Assembly: GCF_014839835.1 (NCBI RefSeq)
Contig: NC_071615.1
Span: 496,001-560,000, forward strand
Origin: Dryobates pubescens
Lineage: Eukaryota; Chordata; Aves; Piciformes; Picidae
Direction: 5' to 3'
Length of the DNA: 64,000 bases
Shown one piece after another: positions 44,415-56,400 of the stretch. The notes below the pieces were generated by a model. The model was not told the DNA's origin and made no database searches. It saw only the letters and a list, made by a program, of their open reading frames with translations. The stretch's first letter is position 1; each line of letters starts with the position of its first letter. The translations under genes and the position numbers were made by a program.

Positions 44415-47400
44415 GTAAGTCTCATAGACATAGTTCCTTTTGTTCTCAGATGAAATTGTAGATGGCTGGATTGTATGACTGCAAAATTATGTAATTGATG
44501 TGGATTTAGGGAGTAACAGCATTAGTGTAATTGTGAGATGGAAAGCACCTTCCCTTCTTTGTGCATAAAGCAGCAAAAGGAAAATTGATGCTGCTGCTGT
44601 GGCTTCCCCGTGCTATGGGCAGCTATAGATACTGACTTGGGCAATTCAGTGCCTGAGAGCATCAGAGGCTTCTTTGTGGGGTTTAAATGGATACTGAATT
44701 AGTGAAGGCATCTACAGAATCAGCTTTATGTAGTCACAATACATCTGGAACCCACAATGGTCTTTCACTGGAGGCATAAGGCCCAATCCTGCAAGCTTCA
44801 GTGGTGTGCTCAGTCCCTCTGGGCTGCATAAGCTAGTCCTGAATCGTTCAAACAAACCTTCTGTGTTTTACCTGGGTGAAAATCTGACAACTGCATGTCA
44901 GGGAGGATCATTTCTACTTACTTAGAGCACAAAGTGGGTTGGGTGGTTGTTGGGTTATAAGGAGCTAAGAATTTCCCCTGTGGGGAGGACAGGATAGTAG
45001 GATGAACCAAAAGCTAAACCTAAATCAGCAAAGTTTTGTTGTTGGCAGATTCATGCAGCTGTTTGAGAGTGAACCTGTTGTTGTTGTTGTCCTGACTGAG
45101 GGCCATCACCACTGGAGTAAGAGCTGAGCAGGGGGAGTGTGTTGTAAAACTCGGTATTTTTCTCTTGGGAGTTTTAGAGAGTTGAATAAGATCAGCAGGG
45201 TTAGGAGGTGCAGCTTCATTCCCTGCTCTCCAGGGAAGAAGAGAGTCAAGAGACACCCCGAAGGTCAGTCTTCGAGTGGTGAGATGCAGGGTGTGCTGCA
45301 CTCTGGTTGAGTTGAAATGTGGTCTTTAGAGAAACAAACAGGAACTTCAAAATAAATAGCTCTATCCCCCTGCACGCTGGGGGCCAGCTGGCAGCTAGAA
45401 GATGCTCTGTCAGACTGGAAGAGCTGGGATCTGACACTCGTCCCCGGCTGTCCTCCTGATGGTTTCCATCCGTGTGGGGTAAGGCAGCTACCTTGCTCCA
45501 TCTAGTGATTCAAAGGCCACTGGGACCATCAGAGCCAGTTTCTGAGCGCATGTGGATCGCTCACAGTTACCCTGAGGTCAGGCAGGCTGGGTGCAGAATG
45601 CAGCCTCTGTGGATTATTAACTTGTCACATTGCCCCTTGCCAGCTGGGGCCAGCTTGTTAGCTGGGGCTCCCGTGCTGGAACAAGGAAGTGAGGTGGCTC
45701 TGGAAGTCAGGGCACGTGTGGAGTGCAGTAGAAGGATGTGGCACACTTTGTCCTAGAAGACAAAGCTCATTGTCTAAGCTCCCTTTGTGGCTGGCAGGGG
45801 AGAGGCAGCTGCCCACAGTTGTGCTGTGGGCTGGGGACAGGATCTGTGTCCCCCCCTGTACAGGTGTGTGTCCGTGCTGACAGCAAGGGAAAGCTGTGAA
45901 CTAAATTCTGCCCAGACTTTGCCTGGTGTGTGCCAGGGGACCTGAGTCCCGTGCAGAGAGTGTGAAACCACTCTACTGCTGCCAGCTGAGGAGAGATGCA
46001 TGCAGAGCAGCCAGCACTGGGCACGCTTTGGGTGAACTTTTGTCCTCCCCTTGTCTTTCCAAACAGAACCAGATGGGTTCCTTTGAATATTGTTATTAGT
46101 CACTCTTTTTCTTACAGGAAAATGGGATGTTTATGTTCCAGTCCCTCGTTCATATGGTGCTGTGGGATAAGTAGATTAAACTGATTTCCAGGCAGAAATA
46201 TGTTTGTTATCATCAGTAGAGTGCAAGCCCATGAAATCTAATTCATGCTATCCATCTGTGTTTAATGCTTGTTTTCTATCATCTCTTTATTTTCTAGAGT
46301 GTAATCGGTGTGGTTATTGGGAAAACAGATGTCAGAGGCTTTCCAGACAGAAAAAGTACAGTCCCTTTTAACTCCTTTTACCTCTTTTGTCCTTCCACGG
46401 GGGAATGCGGTGCCTAGGACTGAGCCCAGTGGGTAAATGATAAACAGACTGCTTGGTGTAAACCAGAATGGAAACGTGCCAGAGCAGGACTAGGTGTGTG
46501 CTGGAGGAGGAGAGGGCAGCAGGAGTGTGGCTCAACCTTAGTGATCAGAATTTGCTTGGGAAAACTCTGGCACGGAATTAAGGGTCTGAAGAAGGTCACT
46601 GAGTCCAACCAACAGCTTGAGACCACCATGGCCACTAAACTGTGTCCCAAGGGGCTGTGCCTACACGGTTTTTGAGCCTCTCCAGGGACTGTGCAGTTGG
46701 TTTGGTCTCTTCATGTCCGTTCTCTCTTGAAACAGAAATGTCAAGCAGATGCCTTAAGGAGGGGAGTAAGTAATTGCTGGTCTAAGTAGCACCAGCCTCA
46801 TCTTAGCATAGAATGACCATAGAATTATTGTGGTTGGGAAAGACCTGTGATTCTTCGATTCAGAAGGAAATGCTTTAGGTTGGAAGGGACTTCTAAAGCT
46901 CATCCAGCCCAACCCCCTGCAGCCAGCAGGGATATCCCCACCTAGAGCAGGCTGCTCAGAGCCCCAGACAACCTGACCTGGAACGGTTCCAGGGATGGGG
47001 CAGCTCCCACCTCTCTGGGCAACGTGTGCCAGGGTCTCACCATCCTCATCATAACTTTCCCCCCCCACGTCTCCAGTCTGAATCTCCCTCTTTTAGTTCA
47101 AACCATCACCCGCTGTCCTGTCCCAACAGGCACTGCTCATGAGTTTGTCCCCAGCTTTCTGACAGGCTTTCTAGTCCAGAGAGGCCGCAGGGAGGTCTTC
47201 CTGCAGCCTGTCCCTCGCGTTACAACTGTAAGTTCGTGAGGCGTCCCCTAAAGTGAAGTCTCCGCACACGTGGCTGGTGCGGGTCCCGCCGGGCGCGGGC
47301 GGGAGCCGGCCCCGGCCCCGGCCCCGCGCGGGACACCGGCGGCGTGCTGCGCGGTCTGCTGCCCTCTAGCGGCACTGCCCCGCAGCGCGGGCAGGGAACC

Positions 47401-50400
47401 CACGGCGGAGTCTGGGAAAGCCTGGATCCAAACCCCAGGTTTGGTAGGTAAATTCTAGGGTGCAGTCAGATGTGGCGATGAAGTGTGACAGCGCTGTTCG
47501 GGTTTGCAGACATCGGGTCCGAGAGATACACCTTCAGCTTCACCATTCGTGACTCACCTGCGTACTTCATTAACGTCAGTGCCTGGGGCAAGGAGGACTA
47601 TGTCAGATCACTTTCAGAAAGCTTCAGGGTTGGTGACTGTGGTGAGTTGGAGCTCCTTCTCAGCATGTGTCTGCTTGAATCTGGGGTGGGTTTTTTCCCT
47701 CCCAGTAAATCAGTGTTATGTACTTGTGGCTTTGCTCTATTTTTCTCTGAGGACTCAGAAAACATTCTAATTGGAAACAAACTGTTCAGATATGTGGAGT
47801 AGAAAGAGGAGAGGGAATAAGACCTCAAGGATTTAAACTCAAAACCAGTAAATATGTCAACAAAAGGACCAGATACAACCCACTGAATGCAGCCACCCAG
47901 AACTTACCTATAGTCAATCAATCTAAATTCTTACACTATGTTCAGTCCTTACGAATGATGAAAAAGCAGCTCTGTGAGGGACTTTGGTGTTTGTCTTCAT
48001 TTAGTCATAGTTACAACTACAGTTGCTCAAATAAACCCCAGCAAAGCTCTTTACTGACAGTCTGTGCTCTTCTCCTGTTCTGTTAATACAAAGACTTTGC
48101 TGCCTTGGCTGAGAGATCAGAGCAGATAAAACTGAGAGTAGAGAGCTGCTGGAGAGCTCTGTGTTGTTTCCACTGAGCATCTTGAGGACTCCCCTTAAAC
48201 TCCTGAGGATCTTGCCCAAGGTGTGGATGTGGCACTCTGGGACATGGTTTAAGGACCATGGTGGGTTTAGGTTGATGCTTGGAGATGATGATCTTGGAGG
48301 CCTTTTTCCAACTGAAATAATTCTATGGCTCCATGAGCTGCCTGGAGAGCTTGGAAATACTTGTCAGGAGTTACTGCACACTTCTGCTTTCCTTAAGCTT
48401 GACAACAACCACTTTTAAGAGCTCTCTTTCTTCCTATATGGCTATGTTCAGTTTGCTAACTTTATTTCTCCATGTTTTGTTTTAGTTACAATTGAAAATC
48501 CCTTAGTTCAGTCCAAGGAAGTGGAGAGGGAAGAAAAATTCAACCCTGTGACTCCCAGGTAAATGTAAAGCACAGCCTGGTGGTTCTCTCCAGGAAGATC
48601 AAAATCAGTGCCTGCATTAGCTGGCAGCAGGCAGCTGGTGCAAGACTTTAGAACTGGTCACCTTACAGAGTTCTACCTTCTTCCTGTGCTCATCCAGGTG
48701 TGGGCAAGAAGTCTCAGAAGAGAAGATATTTGTCAGTACCTGGCCATAAAGTAACCATGTGATAAATAATGCTCTTGGTAACTGACCAGAGCCAATCTTG
48801 CTGAGTTTGCTCAGCTAAAATGGTTTGACATGGAGTTGGTTTTTGCCCAAGTCTCTTATCAGACACTTGAATCTCTCTATGAAACTAAAACTGCAGATCT
48901 TAACTTAGATATGTTGTAACTTACCTGAGGTAGCTAAGTTTAGGCTGGAGGTGAGGAGAAAGTTCATCACCGAGAGAGCTGTTGGCCATTGGGATGTGCT
49001 GCCCAGGAGGTGGTGGAGTCCCTGTCCCTGGAGGTGTTCAAGAGGGGACTGGACGTGGCACTTGGTGCCATGGTTTAGTAGTCATGAGGTGTTGGGTGAT
49101 GGGTTGGACTGGATGATCTTTGAGGCCTTTTCCAACCTTGTTGATTCTATGATTCTCAGATGCAGATATCAGGCCAAGCTAAGCTCACACACCTCGTCTT
49201 TAATTAGTTTCTTTCCTAATTCATAGAACCAGAGAGCAGTTTGGGTTGGAAGAGACCTCCAGAGGTCATCTAGTTCAACCCCCCTGCTGTCAGCAGGGAC
49301 ATCCTCCACCAGATCACACATGAGTGTAAAGTGCCCAGTAAGCCTTCAGGAACACAAAAGTATATAACTCTTGCAAACTAATTTTAGAGCAAATTAATTC
49401 CAACTTTCCCATCTCTTCAGGGCAAAGAAGAAAGGCATAAACCAGCAGTTACTTCCTCCTGTGAATTGAGTCCAGATTTTGCAGTGTGAAATGCTGATGG
49501 ATGTGTTGTGTTTTGTGCACACCCTTTAGTGGCTACAAATTGCTGCTGAGTGAAACTCACTCCGTGGTCAAAACTTCCTCCTGCTACGAAATGGACACGA
49601 GGTTGCTTCCTCTGCTGCACCTGCCTGTCAAGGACCCCCAGGATTATTATTCACTGGGTGATATCATGGCAAATGGACAAAGCCTGGATGGAAGGATCCT
49701 GAATGTGCTTGCAGCTGTGATGTCAGTGAGTAGAGGAGCTGCAGCAGGCTGTGTTTCTGCTGTCCCGTGGGTAGCTGCACTGATGCAGGTGTGGCTCTGC
49801 ATGCCAGCTCTCAGGCTGGACAGCCATTGCTGGGTTGGTTTGCTGAAGCTGGCAGCCACTTCAGCAGAGTCACCACAGCCACCACCTGAGCCACCTGAGG
49901 TTTCATCAGCACTGTGAGGGGGGAAGTTACAGCCACAGAAATCATAGCACAGAATCACTTTGGTTGGAAGGGACCTTAAAGATCATCCAGTCCAACCATT
50001 CTCTAGCTCTACCAAATCCCTCAGCACCACATCCCTGCAGCTGTGAAACACCTCCAGGGAGAGGGATTCAACCACTTCCCTGGGCAGCCTGCAGCTGTGT
50101 TTGAATGTCTCATGTCAGGAGTAGAGAACCTGCAGACATGTAAGCCATGAACTCTTCTGAGTTAAATATGAGGCTATGATAGAAAAATGTAACACAAATT
50201 ATGGATGACTTTAAAATGTGCCTCCCTATCCTGAAGTAAAATTGCTGCTGTCAGACTGAGTGGTGTGCAGGTGGGGGTTCTATTTAATGCTGTTTATGGT
50301 GTTTTCCTCTCTTTAACTCTTTGTTTCCTGGCTTATCACTTTCATCCTCCTAAAACTCTTAGTGGCAGAGTGACTGCTTCCCTTTCTTCTTAAAGGTTGG

Positions 50401-53400
50401 GGAGCCAAAGCATTTTATGACCTCAGACAAGAGGAAAGGTCAGAGGTGTGAAGTGAAGCTCTATGATGAAACTGAGATGTCTTTTCCAATAGTATGGTAA
50501 ACAGTTTTTGTTTGTTTGGGGCTTTCCTATCCCCTCAACCACACAAATCAGTGCAAAAGTAGGCAAAGACACTAACTCTAACCCTGATGAAACACTGCCT
50601 TTTAATTGAGGTGGATTGATAGTTGTGTGTGACCCCCAGTGCATACTAAACAGGGGCTAAAAAAAGGAAACTCATTAAAGTGGCCTCATTTGTATTGTCT
50701 GCTTTATGACTCTGCTGACAGCCTGTGAGCTCATGAATGGCAACAGGAAGCTCAGGGCCAAACAGCTACGTTTTTTTTTAGTGGGGAAATTTGAGCTAAT
50801 TCAGGAAATGGCCTTTAAAACCAGTTGCAAAGGCAGTGCACTTCTTCCACAAGCCAGGCTGAGAGTACAAGAGGAGCAGGCTTGCTTTGTTAAAGCCAAG
50901 CAGTATGAACAGGTGGAATGGAAACAGGTTGAGAATGTTTGGCCATGTTTTCAGCCTGTATCCCTTTACTGGCTGCACCCATCCCTTCATGGGTGTGAAC
51001 AGTGACTTACTCCCACAGGGACTTCTGCATTTTGCCCCCAGTTTGTACAATAAACTCATGGCTTATCTATGTGCAAGGTCTGGGGGTACCATTTGCCTGG
51101 GGCTGGCTGTCCCTTGGTCAGAATGCCCTTTGCTCCCTAGATAGATGTAGCAAGCCAGCACTGCACTGAGTGAGACACTGCACTATCCCTCCCTGTAATG
51201 CTTACCACAGTGAATGGACACACACAGGCACGACCAGGCATCAACAGGGTGAGGCTGTCCAGCCCTTGGGCTGCCCCCAGTGTCAGTTGCAGAGGCACCT
51301 TCACTGGGAGTCCTATTCCAGGGCTGGCAAGCAGCAATCCAGAGCTGCATCCTTCAGGGCTGCTCAGAAGCAGAGGGGAGGTGGAGTTGCTGTGTGCACT
51401 CCAAACTCTGCTTTTTTGTGCTTTCATGAAGCCACAGCTAGAGACAAAGATTCAGGAAATCCTTGAGCAACAGGGCTGTGGTGAAGATACTTCTGAGGCC
51501 ATCAGTGCAGAGGTGGCTGAGCCATGCCAGATGGAAAGGAAATGCCTTAAATCTTTTCCCAAGGATTAAGGCAAAAAGCCACCAGACCAAACTGTGCCTT
51601 GGCAGGGTTCTTGCCATCCAAACTTAGGAGGAGCTGAAAGAGATTTTATCTAGGGACCAGACCATCACATTATCATTTCTGAGGGATGCCACTGACCTCA
51701 CTCCAGTCTCACCATCCCCACTCACAAGGGTTCCAGTGTTGGAAAGCTGGCTGAACATCTGGCCCAGTGACGAGAGCCATCAAGTGGTTCCCTCAGCCCA
51801 GGCGATAAGCAGCTCTTTCAGCTGTGCTCTGCTGCACTCTCAGATTCCTTTGGCCAGAGCCCTGAAATACAGACAGTATCTGCCCCATTATGTTCTGCAC
51901 TGAATCATTTTGACCAATCTAATAGCTCTTTATTCTATCCTGTTTGGCATGGGATAAAAGAGGCCATCCATAAAGCATCCTGCCTGGCTGCAGAGCAGAT
52001 CCCTCTGGGTGCAGACAGCGTTTCATTTGCACGTGCATTGACAAAGGAGTTGTGTCCCCTTTGACCACCTCAACTACATCACTTCTAGTTCAGTAATAAA
52101 CACTTGGAGTGGTGTTTTGATCCATTCTCTCTCTTTAATTTAGCTGGGATAATGAATCCATCCAGCTGGCACAGAGTTGGATCCCCCGAGAAACAGGTAC
52201 CATAGCCTGGGGCTTACGCTGTGATGTGGCTGCCAGTGTGAGGCCCTGCAGTAACAGGGCTGCTCTCCTCCTCTCTCTGCAGTCATTTTTGCCTCAGATG
52301 TGAGAATAAACTTTGACAAATTCAGGAACTGCATGACTGCCACTGTGATATCCAAAACCATCATCACAACGAATCCAGGTAAGAGCTGCTGGATTGTGAC
52401 TCCAGTATTAACAACTGTTATGGGCTAGAATGGAGGTCTGATGACGTTTGCCTGCTTGCTTCAGGAAGCTCTCTCTTTCTTCTCTGTCACCAGTGGCTTT
52501 TGGCTTCCACCTTTTCCATTTTCCAGTTATTTTATTCCATGGAAGCAGCCTCCCCACATCTCACCCAGGACTGACAGTTGCAGTACAAGAGCCAAAAGCA
52601 GCTGTTGGCTAATTCCAAGAGATGACATGTTGGTACTAAGAGAATAAGGGCATGCCTCAAATACTGAGGGCAGCGTTGTGCCCCTCGCTCCAAGAAGGGC
52701 ACTGAAGTGCTGGAGCCAGTTCAGAGGACAATGAAGTTGGTTCAGGGTCTAGAGAATAGGTCTGGTGAGGAGCAGCTGAGTTGTTGGGTTGTTTAGCCTG
52801 GAGAAAAGGAGGCTGAGGGGAGACTGCCTGAAAGCAGGCTGGAGTGAGACCAGTGTTCACCTCTGCTACCAAGTAATGACAGGACAAGAGGAAGTGTCCT
52901 CAAGCTGCACCACAGAGGTTTAGGCTGGAAATCAAGAAAAATTTCTTTGCTGCAAGGGTGGTCAGGGCCTGGCACAGGCTGCCCAGGGAGGTGGTGGTAG
53001 TCCCCATCCCTGGAGCTGTTCAAGAAACCTGTGGCACTTGGGGACAAGCTTTGATGGCCACAGTGGCGCTGGGGTGACAGTTGGCCTTGATGACCTTGGG
53101 GGTGTCTTCTAACCAAACCAACTCCATGATTCTGTACAATGCTGCTGTTGATTAACATGCTGCATGCAGTAAGAACTTTTGCACATGCACCCCTCAGAAA
53201 CAGCAGAAGCAAATGCTCTCTTCAGCTTCATAAAAGACAGTGCATGCTCAGGAGCTCTGCATGACAAGATGGACGAGCAGGCAAAAGATTCCATTAACTG
53301 TAAGCATGGATCCAACCCCTTGGCTTTACCTACTGAGTCTCCTTCCCACTGCAGCTGCAGCACCAAGCTCTAGCTCTGTACAGTCACCAGACCAAAACTC

Positions 53401-56400
53401 AAGTCTTGCCTGGCTGAATGCTTAGAGTTTGGACTGCTGTTACTGGGACCACCCCTTACCACTGATTGCTCTTCAAGGCTGCTGACTCTGCCAGTTGCAG
53501 CCTGCCTGGCACAACTCTTTCTGTCTTGAAGAAGTACTAAAACTGGAGAGGGAAAGTTTTTGCCCAATACCTTTTTGGGGCACACAAAGATTAAACATTA
53601 GCTATTTTTCTCCCTTGACTCCCCTTTTGCTTTATTTCTTGCCCCTAAATGATGAACCTGCTTCAAAGGGAAAGTCTTGGGGGGGTCCTCTTCTGGTTGT
53701 TTTAGATCAGATCCTCTCCTGTTGATTCCCTGAACGCCCTTTTTGTTGTTGCTCTTCTGCATTGCTTCTTCTCAGACACATTTAACATGTCCTTTAAACT
53801 TTTCAGTGGAGACTATAGTTGATGTTTACACTGTGGAGCAGCTGAAGGAGAAAGCTTTCCAGAGTGATGGGAAACTGGAGCCAGTCTATGGCATTATCTA
53901 TGGCTACATTTCCACCCTGGACATTGATGATAACGCATCCAGAGTTGTTCGTAACAGATGGTAAGCAACTGCCTGCCTCACATTTGTGCCATGCAGTGCT
54001 TCTCCCTCTTCTCCTGACCCAGATCAGACAGGACAATATCTTAGTCCAGTTCCAGACAAGGAATAAAACTCCCCTGGAGAATGCCATGTGGTTTCCTCTT
54101 GTGTAGACCTAGGATCAGATAATGGCTTGGGTGATCACAGGGCCACAGAATGCCAGGCTGGAAGGGACCCCAAGCATCACCTGGTCCAAGTGTCTAGGTG
54201 ACAGCATAGCTGAAATGATCTGGCCCAGCACTCTGCCCAGCTGAGCCTTAAATCTGTCCAGTGTAGGGAAATCCACTGCTTCCCTTGGGTGATTATGTAT
54301 TGTAAGGGACCTTAAAGATCATCTAGTCTGGTGGCCCTGCCATAGGCAGGGACACCTCCTGCTGGCCCAGGTTGCTCAAGGCCACATCCATCCCAGCTTT
54401 GAACACTTGCAGGGTTGAGCACTTGGATTGCAGAAGCTGCAAGGAAAGGAGTTTGCTTTCTGGAGGCCTTGCTCTTTCTGAGTCCAGAGCAGAAGACAGA
54501 GGCCATTTCATCTCAGACTTAAGAATTTAGAAGATGAGAAGGCAAAAAGCCTCTTGGGGAAGCTCAGCCTAGCAAGGAGCTTCCAAGCAGGAGGAACTGC
54601 AGGGCAGCACTAACTCTCTTCTGATGTTTCAGCTCAGTTTGCCGCTTCATAGTGAGCGAAGGGTCCAACACCTGCACCTTCTGCAGCGATGTCTCCTCAG
54701 ATTCCAGACCAACCTTTGCAAGCTTTGACATCCTGGTGGATGTGACAGACCACACAGGCACTCTTCCCTCCTGTTACCTCTCTGACTGTGTGGCTGAGGA
54801 AACTCTAGGCTGCACAGTAAGTAGAAATGAATTGGGGTTTATTTGACCTGAGGAAGGGGAGCGGTAAGTGTAGATGTGTGTATGGGGAGACACCGGAACG
54901 GGTTGCCCAGGGAGCTTGGGGATGTCCTCTCCCTGGAGGTGTTGAAGGCCAGGCTGGATGGGCCCTTGAGCAACCTGGGCTGGTGGGAGATGTCCCTGCC
55001 CACGGCAGGGGGGTTGGAACTGGAGGAGCTTTAAGGTCCCTTCCAACCCAAACCATTTCAGGAGTGAATCTGTGGAACGTTTTTGTGTGTGTAGCTGGTT
55101 CAAAGAATGCTGTGTACCAGTGGATGCACACAGAGACTGTCACCAGTCAAAGTCAGAAATCAGTGGCTGCTAGAATCCTGTTGAGTGCAGAAGTAAAGCC
55201 CCTCTTCAGCCCACCACTTAGGTTGATTCCCAGCTCTAAGGACACGTTTGGAACTGCCTGTCTTTGATTTCAAACACCCTGTAAGTGGTTCTGACAATCT
55301 GACTTTCCCAGCACACAGACCACACCAACCACTACCTTACAGCACAAACCCACAGCTTTGAAACCTCTCAAAAGATGTCAGAGGCTCTTTTCATCAGCAC
55401 TTTGCTGTGGAGGTGCTCCAACTGCAGGCTGAAGGACTGCTCTGTGGTGTCATTAACAGGTCCATGAATTCCTGGCTCTAGCAGAAGACAAGAAGACTGC
55501 GCTGAAGTGGCAGCTGCTTTTGGAGCGCAGCAAGGTCTATTTTAAGGTTAGGGTCTGATGTTCATTGAGCCCCTGGCTGGTTCCCATTCAGCAGTGTGTT
55601 TAGTACTGACAAACTCCCTGTTGATTCTGCTGAGGATTAGCTTTTGTACCTATTCTGAATCACAGAATTGTTGTGGGGGGAAAAGACACTGAGTCCAACC
55701 ATGAAACTGATGCTACTAAATCTACTGCTAGACCATGGCCCTCAGCACCACTTCTCCAGGCTTTGAAACCCCTCTGCTGAGAGGCCAGGCTGAGAGAGTT
55801 GGGGTTGTTCAGCCTGGAAAGAGAAGGCTCTGGGGAGACCTTCTGGTGGCCTCTCAGGACTTCCAAAGGGCCAAGAAGAAAGCTGGGGCAGTGCCTGTTG
55901 TGACAGGACAAGGGGTGCTGGTTTAACCATAAGCTAGAGGTTTAGACTAGGGAGAAAGATAAGATCTTTGACCCTGAAGGTGGTGAGACTCTGTTCTTGG
56001 TTGCCCAGAGAGGTGGGAGGTGCCCATTCCTAGAACTGTTCCAGGGCAGGCTGTTTGTGGTCTGAGCAGCCTGCTCTGGTTGGGGCTGTCCCTGCTGACT
56101 GCAGGGGGGTTGGAATGGATGGGCTTGAGGGTTCCCTTCCCACCCACAGCCTGGGATTCTATGACATAAGGTAAAATTTGTATACCCAAAGCTTCCAGTG
56201 ACACTCTGTGTGAGGCTGGAAGAGAAGACATTCCCAAGTGCCATGCAGCAGTCAACACCAAACCCTCTCCACTCTTTTTACAGGGCACTTTGGCACCCAG
56301 CTGGAGAACTGGGCTGAAAGTGAACCTTCTGTCCTGCCAACTGGCAGACCCTAGAGAGGCAACTCAGAGCCTGCTGGGGAAAGAGACTGGGAGTAAGAGA

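Noticed and set aside
51198-51569. Possible extra exon in MEIOB intron 6 ([20 protein letters not shown])
   Set aside because: No acceptor or donor in the right phase; MEIOB exons 6 and 7 join directly in phase without it.
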